From Myxococcota bacterium (GTDB lineage: Bacteria > Myxococcota_A > UBA9160 > UBA4427): 50,860 nucleotides of DNA. This document shows positions 27,158 to 37,100 of this stretch, piece by piece (the first letter of the stretch is position 1; the number at the start of each line of letters is the position of its first letter). The notes under the pieces are model-generated. The model searched no databases, was not told where the DNA came from, and saw only the letters and a list, made by a program, of their open reading frames with translations. The position numbers and the translations under genes are program-made. The stretch is taken from contig JANQEL010000189.1 in NCBI GenBank assembly GCA_028278345.1, positions 1-50,860 on the forward strand, given 5' to 3'.

Positions 27158-29839
27158 GTGAATCGCAACGGGAAATCTCCGTCGCAGGGGTCGCGGCTTC
27201 GAGCGCCCGCCCGTGCTTACGAGAAGGCTGCAGGCGCTTTGCGGATCGTGACCAGAATCGTCCTCGTGCTGTTCAGTCTGCCGTTCCTGATCACGGGAAC
27301 GGCCGGCTTGCTGTGGGCATACATGCCGCAGTCGTCGCTCTCCTTGCGCCTTTCGGATGCGACCTTCGAGTTGATCGCTTCGATGATCGAAGCGCAGTTT
27401 CCCGACCCCTTCGACATCCTGCATCCCGACACCATCGAAGACGGCCTGTCGGGCGGGCTCCGCTTCATCATCGCGCCGATCGGTCTCCTGATGATCCTCT
27501 TCGCATCGATTCCGCGCCGCGATCACGAAGAGGCCGTAGCCGAGGAGGGCGGTGAGGAGAAGAACGCCGACAGCGGACTTCCCGAAGTCGACAAGGCGAC
27601 GGCGAAAAAGACGGCGAAGCGCGCCGCGGCGCTCGCGAAGAAGGGCGAGTACGCCGACGCAGCCGAACTGTGTTTCTCCGTCGACCTGATGGACCAGGCC
27701 GCGGACTACTTCATGAAGGGCGAACTCTTCGAGCGCGCCGCCGAGATCCGCCACGACCAGAACCGCTTCGCCGAATCCGCCGAGCTCTACCTGAAGGCGG
27801 GCAACCCGAGTTCGGCGGCGACCATCTACGCGCAGCAGAAGGACTGGCAGAAATCCGCCGAGTGCCATCTCGAGGCGGGCAACAAGAGCCAGGCCGCCGA
27901 GATGTTCGAGAAGGCGGAAGACTACAAGCAGGCGGCCGACTGCTTCCGCGAAGTCGACTTCCAGCGCCACGCGGCCCAGTGCTACGTGAAGGCCAAGGCC
28001 TGGATGTCGGCGGCCGAATGCCTCGAAGAGGTCTTTGGCGAAGAAGGCGCGAAGATGAACCACGGCGACCCGACGGCCGTGGCCGACTTCAAGAAGCTCG
28101 TGGGGCAGGCGGGCAAGCTCTACATGCGCGCGAAGGAACCCGAACGCGCCCTCGACGTGCTCGAAAAGGGCGGTCTCAACAAGGAAGCCGGCGAGATCGC
28201 CCTGAAGCTCAGCGAGTACGCGCGCGCGGCCAAGCTCTTCCGCGACGCGGGCGAGCTACCCCGCGCGGCCGAAGCCCTGCGCGAACTGGGTGAGAGCGAA
28301 GCGGCCGCACGCATGCTCGGCGAACACCACCGCGACCTCGGCGAGATCAAGGAAGCCGCCCAGTTCCTGGAAGAGGCCGGCGACTTCCTCGAGGCCGGCG
28401 ACTACTACCGCCAGCTCGAAGACTACGAACACGCGGGCCAGTGCTACAAGCAGCAGGGTGGATATCCCCAGGCGGCCGAGATGTTCCGCATGGCGGGCGA
28501 TCGCGGCCAGGCGGCCGAGTGTTTCGAACTGGCGGAGAAGTTCACCGAAGCGGCCGAGTGCTGGGCGCTGGCGGGCAACGCCGAAAGGGAAGCCGAGTGT
28601 CTGGCGAAGGCGGGCGATCACCTCGCCGCCGGCGAGGTCTATCACCGCGAAGGGGCCGACGATCAGGCGATCTCGGTGCTGCAGCGCGTGCAACCCGAAC
28701 ACGAGAGCTTCGGACGCGCGTCGGCGCTGCTCGGCGACATCTTCAGCAGCCGGGGCCAGACGTCGCTGGCGATCAAGAAACTCGAAGACGCGATCGACGG
28801 GCAGGCGCTCTCGCGCGAGAACCTCGCCGTCTTCTACACGCTGGCCTCGCTCCACGCGGAAAACCAGCAACCCGCGAAGGCGGTCGAGATCTTCGAGAAG
28901 ATCCTCGCCTTCGACTATCACTACCGCGACGTCGAACAGAAGCTCGTCGAAGCCCGCGAGCTCCTGAAGGAGATCGGCGCCTACGAGTCGCAAGCGGGCG
29001 CCGCCGCGGGCGCGACCGGCCAGCCCGGTCGCTACCAGATCGTCGGCGAACTCGGCCGCGGCGGGATGGGGATCGTCTACAAGGCGAAGGACACTTCCCT
29101 CGACCGGATCGTGGCCTACAAGGTGCTCCCCGAATCCCTGCGCGAGAACCCCCAGGCCCTCAAGAACTTCATGCGCGAGGCCAAGGCGGCAGCCCAGCTC
29201 AATCATCCCGGCATCGTCACCGTCTACGACACCGGAGAGCAGGATGGCCGCTACTACATCGCGATGGAATACGTCGACGGCACGACCTTGAAGGAGATCG
29301 TGCGCCGGCGAGGAGTGATCTCACCGGCGGGCATCCTCCACGTGCTCGTGCAGGTCTGTGAGGCGCTGGCCTACGCGCACGAAAACCGCGTCGTGCATCG
29401 CGATATCAAGAGCGCGAACACGATGTGGACGCGGGACAAGAAGGCCAAGATCATGGACTTCGGTCTCGCCAAGGTGGTCGAAGAGGTGCGCAACCACACG
29501 ACGGTGGTCTCGGGTACGCCCTACTACATGAGCCCCGAGCAGACCCTGGGCCGCAACATCGATCACCGCACCGACATCTACTCCCTCGGTGTCACGATCT
29601 TCGAGATGGCCACCGGCACCGTTCCCTTCAAGGAAGGCAACATCCCCTACCACCACGTCCACACGCCACCGCCCGACGTTCGCGACCTGCGACCGGAGCT
29701 GCCGGCGGGCCTGGCCGCGGTGGTGAACAAGTGCATGCAGAAGGACCCGGCCGCGCGTTACCAGTCGGCACGCGAGATCCTCGCCGAAGTGCGTGCGACC
29801 CTCGGCCAGTCGGCGAGTCGCTCGAAGAAGGGTGAATAG
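27158..29839 (+). CDS. Membrane-anchored Ser/Thr protein kinase with 13-residue-repeat solenoid
   Basis: An 893-residue protein with a reversed order compared with most bacterial Ser/Thr kinases. Two hydrophobic segments come first (about 29-54 and 100-115), then an alpha-helical repeat region (157-505), a few TPR-like helices (to about 610) and the kinase at the C-terminus (about 625-885). The kinase looks active: GRGGMGIVYK loop, Lys in VAYKVL, HRDIKSAN near 746, DFGLAK near 766, SGTPYYMSPEQ. The repeats are 23 units of exactly 13 residues, not 34-residue TPRs. The TM pair should place solenoid and kinase in the cytoplasm. The GTG at 27158 lies at the start of the open frame, with no strong ribosome-binding site. 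lpxC starts about 50 bases downstream; whether this kinase acts on it is unknown. Confidence 0.9.
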   Translation: MNRNGKSPSQGSRLRAPARAYEKAAGALRIVTRIVLVLFSLPFLITGTAGLLWAYMPQSSLSLRLSDATFELIASMIEAQFPDPFDILHPDTIEDGLSGGLRFIIAPIGLLMILFASIPRRDHEEAVAEEGGEEKNADSGLPEVDKATAKKTAKRAAALAKKGEYADAAELCFSVDLMDQAADYFMKGELFERAAEIRHDQNRFAESAELYLKAGNPSSAATIYAQQKDWQKSAECHLEAGNKSQAAEMFEKAEDYKQAADCFREVDFQRHAAQCYVKAKAWMSAAECLEEVFGEEGAKMNHGDPTAVADFKKLVGQAGKLYMRAKEPERALDVLEKGGLNKEAGEIALKLSEYARAAKLFRDAGELPRAAEALRELGESEAAARMLGEHHRDLGEIKEAAQFLEEAGDFLEAGDYYRQLEDYEHAGQCYKQQGGYPQAAEMFRMAGDRGQAAECFELAEKFTEAAECWALAGNAEREAECLAKAGDHLAAGEVYHREGADDQAISVLQRVQPEHESFGRASALLGDIFSSRGQTSLAIKKLEDAIDGQALSRENLAVFYTLASLHAENQQPAKAVEIFEKILAFDYHYRDVEQKLVEARELLKEIGAYESQAGAAAGATGQPGRYQIVGELGRGGMGIVYKAKDTSLDRIVAYKVLPESLRENPQALKNFMREAKAAAQLNHPGIVTVYDTGEQDGRYYIAMEYVDGTTLKEIVRRRGVISPAGILHVLVQVCEALAYAHENRVVHRDIKSANTMWTRDKKAKIMDFGLAKVVEEVRNHTTVVSGTPYYMSPEQTLGRNIDHRTDIYSLGVTIFEMATGTVPFKEGNIPYHHVHTPPPDVRDLRPELPAGLAAVVNKCMQKDPAARYQSAREILAEVRATLGQSASRSKKGE
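27626..28672 (+). repeat. Protein-coding tandem repeat, 13 codons per unit (23 units)
   Basis: Within the kinase gene, residues 157-286 hold ten units, 320-384 five and 402-505 eight, each exactly 13 residues (39 bp). The units follow the pattern E/D-x-F/Y-x-x-A-G/E-D-x-x-x-A-A. Examples are EMFEKAEDYKQAA, ECFELAEKFTEAA and ECLAKAGDHLAAG. The blocks are separated by spacers of 33 and 17 residues. Repeats are diverged at DNA level, so this is an old protein repeat, not a recent expansion. Confidence 0.85.
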
Positions 29840-29890
29840 CGGAGCGTGTCGCCGCGAAGCGCCGCTACTCTCCTGCACGGAGAGGGCAGC

Positions 29891-30802
29891 GTGATCCAGC
29901 AGCGCACACTCGCCGCGAAGTTCGGCTGCACGGGCTTGGGGATCCATACGGGATCACCCGTGCACATGAGCGTCCATCCCGCTCGAGTCGATACGGGGCT
30001 TCGCTTCGTGCGCACGGACGGCGTCGCGCGGCACGAAACCCTGGCCCACGCCGATTCGGTGACGGCGACCTCGCTCGCGACGACCCTCGGTGACGGTCCC
30101 GGCAGCATCGCCACGGTCGAACACCTGCTCGCCACGCTCTACGCCTTTGGAGTGACGAACGCCCGGGTCGAGGTCGATGGCCCGGAGCTTCCCGTGATGG
30201 ACGGGAGTGCGGGCCCCTTCGTGCACCTGCTGCGGGAGGTCGGCGTCGTCGAGCAGGTCGCCGCCCAACCCGTGCTGCAGGTGAAGCGGAAGATCGAGAT
30301 CCGCGACGGCCAGCGCGTGATTCGCGTCGAGCCCGCACCGAAGCTCGCCCTCGAAGTCGCAATCGACTTCGGTCACGCCGCGATCGGCCTGCAGCGCCTG
30401 AAGGTCGACCGCCTCGAAGCCGCCTACTTCGAAAACGAGATCGCTCGCGCCAGGACCTTCGGCTTCCTGAAGGAAGTCGAAGCCATGCGCGCTGCGGGTT
30501 TCGCACGGGGCGGATCGCTTGCGAACGCCGTGGTACTCGACGAGGCGAAGGTCATGAACCCCGGCGGCCTGCGATACCCCGACGAGTTCGTGCGCCACAA
30601 GACCCTCGATCTCATCGGAGACCTGGCGCTGCTGGGCTTTCCACTGCTCGCGCGTGTAAGCGTCGAGCGCGGCGGCCACGCCCTGCATCACCGCCTGGTT
30701 CGCGCGCTGCTTCGCGAGCGTGACGCCTGGCTCCTGCGCGACGACATCTCGGGGCGCGGCCGCGCGCGCCTGGAGTCACCGGTTCAGCTGACCAACGCCT
30801 GA
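29891..30802 (+). CDS. lpxC: UDP-3-O-acyl-N-acetylglucosamine deacetylase LpxC
   Basis: The 303-residue zinc enzyme carries out the committed step of lipid A synthesis. Zinc and catalytic residues are clear: Glu77-His78 in TVEHLLA, His236 and Asp240 in HKTLDLIGDLALLG, and His263 in GGHALHH. The GTG at 29891 is chosen over GTG 29846 because GGAGAGG sits five bases upstream and the product then begins IQQRTL, the standard LpxC N-terminus. It indicates a lipopolysaccharide-type outer membrane. It stands apart from the usual ftsZ-lpxC or lpx clusters, after a Ser/Thr kinase gene, and is convergent with the PilZ gene 21 bases away. Confidence 0.96.
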   Translation: MIQQRTLAAKFGCTGLGIHTGSPVHMSVHPARVDTGLRFVRTDGVARHETLAHADSVTATSLATTLGDGPGSIATVEHLLATLYAFGVTNARVEVDGPELPVMDGSAGPFVHLLREVGVVEQVAAQPVLQVKRKIEIRDGQRVIRVEPAPKLALEVAIDFGHAAIGLQRLKVDRLEAAYFENEIARARTFGFLKEVEAMRAAGFARGGSLANAVVLDEAKVMNPGGLRYPDEFVRHKTLDLIGDLALLGFPLLARVSVERGGHALHHRLVRALLRERDAWLLRDDISGRGRARLESPVQLTNA

Positions 30803-30823
30803 GGGGCCGATGGTCGAGCTCGC

Positions 30824-31159
30824 CTAGTGCTCGATGTCCTCGAGTTCGCGACCCAGCAGTTCGGTGCCCTGTCCGCTGGTGAAGGCCACGCCGAAGCCGG
30901 GCGCACCATCGCCGCCCTGGTCGTTGCGCCAGCACACGCGCCCCTCGATCTCATGCAGCACCTCCCCTTCCGGCAGCCGGAAGCGGAACTTCACGCTGCT
31001 CTCGAGAGGCAGCGGGCACTCGGTTTCCACGAACAGGCCCCCCGCCGAGATCGACGTCGCGTAGTCGCACTGCAGGCCGTTCTCGCTCTGGTAATCGACC
31101 AGGATGCGCAGGCCCTGGCGGCGAAAGCGTCGGTGGTTGTCGGTGCTCGGGTTCGGCAT
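30824..31159 (-). CDS. PilZ domain protein (TIGR02266-like)
   Basis: The 111-residue single-domain protein starts with a basic RRFRRQ (the place of the PilZ RxxxR motif), followed by ATSISAGGLFVET (the place of D/NxSxxG) and EIEGRVCWRN, with GFGVAFTS near the end. This is the TIGR02266 version, first listed as a paralogous family in Myxococcus. PilZ proteins often bind cyclic di-GMP; here the Asp/Asn of the second motif is Ser, so binding is uncertain. ATG 31159 follows GGAG. It lies 40 bases downstream of the giant TPR gene on the same strand and is probably co-transcribed. Confidence 0.85.
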   Translation of the reverse strand: MPNPSTDNHRRFRRQGLRILVDYQSENGLQCDYATSISAGGLFVETECPLPLESSVKFRFRLPEGEVLHEIEGRVCWRNDQGGDGAPGFGVAFTSGQGTELLGRELEDIEH

Positions 31160-31199
31160 GCGGGGAAACTCCGGTGCTGCTTCGGTGGTCGGAAACCGG

Positions 31200-34100
31200 C
31201 TACTGCGGACTCAGCTTGTTGCAGAGGGTCTGCGCCACGTGAGCGAGCAGCCCGCTGGCGAGATCGTCGTGGCGCACCCGATCGCGAATGTCGACATCGG
31301 GCGCGAGACCTTCTGCATCGGCATCCCGGGGGTCGGCTGAAAGCGCAAGCAACGCACTTCGCAGATCTCCGTTCTGCCGGTCGAGGGCGATCGAGGCGGC
31401 CACACCGCGCAGCGAGGCGCGCCAGGCGTCCCAATCGAGATTCTCGAGATCCAGGGGCGTCGTGCCTTCGAGCCCCTTGCGCAGCTTTCGCCGCGCCCAA
31501 CGCCCGATTGCGCCCTCGAGTTGCTGGGCCACGAGGGTGTCGACGCCGTCGGCCTTGGTATCCCAGGCGAGCGCGCCGAGTTGTCGCACGGCCTGGGTGA
31601 GCGCTTCCAGCGGCACGCGATTGATCGAGGCAAAGGAGAGTTCGGCCTCGATGCTCTCGAGGGTTGTGAGAAACGCGGCTTCTCCCTGCGGCATGTTCGA
31701 GCGATCGGGGCTCGCGGTCGGGTCCTGCTGTGCGGCCAGGGCGTCGCACAGTTCGTCGGCGGTGGCGAGGATCAGGCGGCGCACGCGTTCGTCGTGACCG
31801 TCTGCGAGTTGGGGCGAACCGGCGGTGGGCAGGGCCAGCCGTTCGGGTGCGGCTTCGAGTTCTTCGGGCGTCGCGGTGCCAAGGGCGCGCAGGATGGTCT
31901 GGGCTTCGGCGCAGGCCGCCCGGTCGCTGCGACCCTCGGCGATCTTGGCCAGGGCGCGGATCGAGTTGTCGCGCGCCGGGTCTTCGCGCAAGAGCGTCGC
32001 GTGCTGGCGCACGGCTTCGTCCCAGCGTTCGGGCAGGTAGGAGAGCAGGTTCGCGAGCGGTTCTACGGCGCGAATGAAATCGGGATCGAGTTCGACCGCG
32101 CGCTCGTAACAGCGAATGGCTTCTTCGACGTCTTCGAGCGGACCCGCGAGAAGTTGGCCGCGTTCGTAGGCGACCTGGGCCAGGGTGGGTTCGCTCGGCT
32201 GCGGGTGTGCGGAAAGGAACGACTCGAGGGCTTCGGACGCCTGTTGCCAATCGCCGCGGTTGCGCAGCAGGCGGGCCTGGCCGAGCACGGCCTCGGCCAG
32301 GGTGGCGTCGTTCTCCACGGCCTGTGCGTAGGCGGTGATCGCGTCGCCGAACTCGCCGCCGCGTTCGAGGGTGGTGGCGCGAACGAAGGCGAGGGTCGAG
32401 ATGCTCTCGCGATCGGCTTCGTCGATCACCGCGAGGCCCGAAGTGGCGGCTTCGAGGGCCGCGTCGTGCTCATCGCCTTCCTGCAGCAGTGCCGCAAGCA
32501 GTGTCCACGCCGACGCGTTGGCGGGATTGGCTTCGCTTGCCTTGCGCAGGCGCTCGATCGCGGCTTCGCCGCGCTCCGCGTCGCGGTCGATGTGCGCGGC
32601 GCGCACCAGGGCGTCGGAACGCTCCGCGTCGTCGGTCTGCACTTCGATCCAACGCTCGAGGGCGCGAAGGGCGTGGCTCTTGTCGTCTTCGGCTTCGCGA
32701 ATCCGCACGACGCCGGCGTGAGCGATGTCGAGGGTCGGGTCGGCCTCGAGGGCGGCGTCGAAGACACCGAGGGCGCGCTCGAATTCTTCCTCGGCTTCGT
32801 AGGCCTCTGCGATGATCGCCAGCTCGCGCGCGTGGACGTTCGATTCGCGCTCGCCGGTGCCGCCGATGGCGTGGTGCGCTTCGAGGGCTTCGCGCGCTCG
32901 TGCGAGATCGCGACTCTCGTAGAAGAGATCGCCGAGGCTCGCGAGGGCTTCGCCGTGGTGGGCATCGAGTTCGCGCACTGCGCTCCACAGGCGCGTCGCG
33001 GCTTCCCGCTCTTCGAGGGCCATGGCGGCACGCGCGCCGGCGGCCGCTGCTTCGAGCAACAGCCCTTGCGGCAGTGATCCCTCGCCCGCACACAGATCGA
33101 GGGCGCGTCCCGCGGCGCCCTGGCCCTCGTTGTGGGCATCGATGATTTCGCACGCGATCGCGAGGCGGGCGTGGGCTTCGGCGCATGAGGCGTCGTGATC
33201 GAGGGCCCGGCGCAAGAGCTCGGCTGAGCGTTCGGGATCGTCATCGCAGACGAGTCGCGTCGCCGCGAGCAGATGCTCGACCGCCTGCTTGGCGTCGCAG
33301 CGTTCGGCCGCGGCGGCGTAGTGATCGGCCGCGCGTGCGGGGTCGCCCTGCTGTTCGCGGAGCCTCGCGGCGCGTTCGTAGGCGGCGGCGCGATCCGGGT
33401 CGGCCTCGATCGCCAACTCGGCGCGTTCGGTGGCTGCATCGGGACGTTCGAGCTTCTCGAAGACCTCGGAGAGCTCGAGCAGATCCGAACAACCCGCCTG
33501 GGAGTTCGGCGCGTCGCACCAGCGTGCGAAGACTTCGCTGAAGGGCGTCCAGTCTTCGGCTTCTCGATACAGGTCGGCCCATTCGCGCGTGCGCTCCTGG
33601 GAGAGTTCGCGGATCGCATCGGCCGAAGCGAAGGCTTCGATCGCACGGCTTCGATCGCCCGTGCGGTCGCGCGCGATCTCGGCGACGCGCAGCCAGATCT
33701 CGTGGCGGCGATCGTCGTTTCCCTCGCCGAGTCGATCGACTTCCTGTTCGTAGCGCGCGATGGCTTCGATCCAATCCTCGCCCGCTTCGGCGATCTCTTG
33801 GAGCGCGTGAATGCTCTCGCGGTCTTCGGGGATTCGCTCGAGCAACGCGCGATAGGCGGCCGCTGCGCGCGCGGGTCCTTCCTCGTCGTCGAGGCGCTCG
33901 CGCGAGATCTGACCGAGTTCGCGCAACAAGCGACAGGCCTCGGCCTCTTCAGGTGCGTCTTCGAGGCCCAGCTCGCGATCGATGCTCTCCGCGACCCCCG
34001 GCCAATCGCCCAGGGCTTCGGCGGTGGCGCGCAACCCGTGGATGGCTTCGAGGCTCTGGTCGTCGCGTTCGAGCACCTCGCGATAGGCCGCGCGTGCAGC

Positions 34101-37100
34101 GCTCGGCAGATAGAGGTGTTCGTGTTCGAGGCGTGCGCGTTCGAGCCAATCGTCGGCCGAGCCACCGAGGCGCTCGAGTCGCGTGACCAGGCGCCGCTCG
34201 AGTTCGACGTGATTCTGTTCGGCGCGCAGATGACCGAGCAGTGCGGTTTCCGCGCGATCGATCTGGGCGTCGGTGAGCGGTTCGCCGGGCCAGTCGTCGA
34301 TCAGTGAAAGCAGGTGACCCAGGGCACGACCCGGTCGCGCGAGTTCGTGGTCGTAGCGTTCGGCGAGGTCGAAGTGGAGTTCGATGCGACGCGCCTCTTG
34401 GTCGCGATCCGCGCGGGCGGCCAACCAGGCCAGTTCGCTTTCGGCTGCGCGCGCCCAACCGTCGAGGCGACCACACGCATGCAGGCCATCCTGCAGGCGG
34501 CGCAACAGGTCGAGGTAGTCGTCGTCTCCCTGGTCTCCGAGCGCGAGGCTGTGGAGCAGGTGACGCACTGCGGTGTGGGGCTGGCCGAGATGTTCCTGCC
34601 ACAGGCGCGCGGCGCCGCGGTGCAGGATGGGAAGCAGGTTCTCCGATGTTCCGGCGTTCGAGATGCGTTCCTCGATGATCTGCGCACGCTCGGCGTGGCG
34701 TCCGAGCGCATCGTAGAGGCGATCGAGATCGGCGAGGACGTTCGCATCGCTCGCGTCGATCGCATACGCGGCTTCGAGGGCGAGGGCGGCGCGACCGGGG
34801 GCCGCGAGGTCGCGCTCCAGAACGCCGGCCATGTCGCAGTGGAGTGCGTGCCGGGTCGCGTCGTCGGGGTCGAGTTCGAGCTGGGCTTCGAGGGTGCGGA
34901 GTAGCGCTTCGGGGCGACCCGCCTGGCGGTGGACGTCGGCGATGCGCCGCAGGGTGTCGGCATCGTCGGGACGTTCGGCGTGCAGACGTTCGAGCCACGA
35001 GAGCGCGGCGTCCGCGGAGATTTCGTTGCGCGCAATCTCCGCCGCGCGTTCGTAGATGGCACAGCGCTCTTCGCCGCGCTGCTGCTGCGCTTCGAGGAAG
35101 AGGCAGTCGAGCAGTTCCTGATGACGACCGAGGGAAGCGAGGATCTCGATCAGGCGTTCGCGGACACTGCTGCGGGTCGGGTCGAGGCTGAGGGCTTCGC
35201 GGAAGTGGGTGAGTGCCGCCTGCACGTCGTCCAGCGGTCCGGCTTCGAGATCGCCGAGCTGCTCGAGCATGGCCGCGCGATCGTGCGGCGCGGTCGCGCG
35301 TTCGAGCCCGTGGTCGAGCAGGCTTCGCGTGCGTTCCCAGTCTTCCAGCCGACGCGCGATCGCGAGGCAATGCAGGTAGGCCTCGGGGTGGCGCGCGTCT
35401 TCTGCGAGGATCGAATCGAAGGCAGCGAGAGCGTCGCGCTCGCGATCGAGTCGCGTCTCGAGCAGCGTCGCGAGCTCGAGGCGAAGGGGAAGCGCGGCGC
35501 GTTCCGACGTGCGGGCCAGTTCCCGTTCGAGGCAGGTGGCGAGCTCTTCGGCGTGATCGAGTTCGCGGTGCAGTTCGAGCAGGGCCTTCTGGGCCGCACG
35601 ATCTTCCGGCCGGTCATCGCAGACCTGCTGGTAGGCGGTGACGGCCTCTTCGGAGTCGCCGGTGCGGCGCAGATGATCCGCGAGTTCGAGGTTCCAGCTC
35701 GCCCGTTCTTCAGCGACCTCGCAGGCTGCGGCCGTGCGTCGGCAGAGATCGATCAACGCGTTGCTGCGAGACAGGCGGTGATAGAGGTCGGCGAGTGGTC
35801 GCGCCACTTCTCCGCGCGGACCCACTTCGTCGATCGCCGGTGCGAGGGTTTCCGCCGCCGCTTCGTCGTCTTCGAGGCGCTCGGTTTGCAGGCCCGAGAT
35901 GCGCAAGCGAAGCGAGAGCACGTTCGAGGTGCGCGCCGGATCGTCCGCGGGTTGTTCGAGCGCCGATTCGAGGCGGGCGGTCAGCAGCCGCACGATGTCG
36001 GCGGGGCGATCTTCGCGCTCGTAGTAGGCGATCAAGTACTCGCTGGCTTCGGGGTGACCGGGTTCGAGTTCGAGCAGGCGTTCGTAGTGCCCGCTGCAGC
36101 TCTCGTCGCGACCCGGAAGATCGCACGCCAGTCGCGCCGCCAAGGCGTGCAGCATGGTTTCGCGTTCGCGATCGACGTCGAGGTCGAGTTCGCGCTCGAT
36201 CACCCGCAGCTGGTCCTCGGTGCGTCCCTGTTCGGAGTAGAGCAGGGAGAGGGTGTGCCAGATGGTTTCGCGCTCCGGCGCCAACTCGCCCGCGGCTTCG
36301 AGATGGGCGATGCAGCCGTTGCGATCGTTCAGGCGATCGCGACACAGATGGGCGAGCTCTTCGTGGAGTGCGAGGCGGGTCTCGTCGTCGGCGTCGCCCA
36401 GGCGCGAAGCGAGACGTTCGCGCAGCGCATCCCACTCGCCGCTGCGTTCGTAGAGTTGTTCGAGGCGATCGCCTGCGCGTGCGGCGATCTCGCCGAGTTC
36501 GCTGTTCGACGCAAGTTCGCTGAGCAGCTCCCCCGCTTCGTCGAAGGCACCGAGGGATTCCTCGAGCAGGCTCGCGCGCTCGAATTCGATCTCGGCGCGT
36601 TCCCGGGGGCTGCTCGCGCGCACGGCGAGTTCGCGCAGCAGTTCGACGAGACCGTCGGCGTCGTTGCCGAGGCGCAGTGCGCGCTCGAGGCCTTCGAGGG
36701 CTTCGGGGTCGTCTTCGTCGCGACTGCGAAGCATCTGGAAGAGCTCCGCCGCGCGATCGAACTGGCCGAGGTCGTCGAGGTAGAGGCGCGCGCGTTTGAG
36801 ATCCAGTTCGCGGGCTTCCGCGCATTCATCCTCGAGATCGCGCCGACGTTCGAGCCAGCGCTGGGCGAGTTCTTCGAAGCGCCCGGCGCGCTGCAGGAGT
36901 TCTTCGAGTTGTTCGACGACGCCGTCCGGGCGGATGTCCTGCCGCACCTTGACGAGGCGCCAGAGTACGACGATCGCTCCGTCCACATCCGCCAGACGAT
37001 CGACGAGCATGGTGGCGAGGCGCTGCAACTCCGGAATCTGTTCGTCTTCGGGGAGTGCGTCGGCAAGGCGACGAATCGTTCGCGCACCCGCTTCGAGATC

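Noticed and set aside
24542..28063. 1173-codon minus-strand frame
   Set aside because: It runs antisense to ruvB, the hybrid kinase and the Ser/Thr kinase. Such long antisense frames are expected from strong third-position GC.
27626..28672. CRISPR-like periodicity of 39 bases
   Set aside because: The period comes from 13-residue protein repeats in an intact gene. The DNA copies are diverged and have no repeat-spacer structure.
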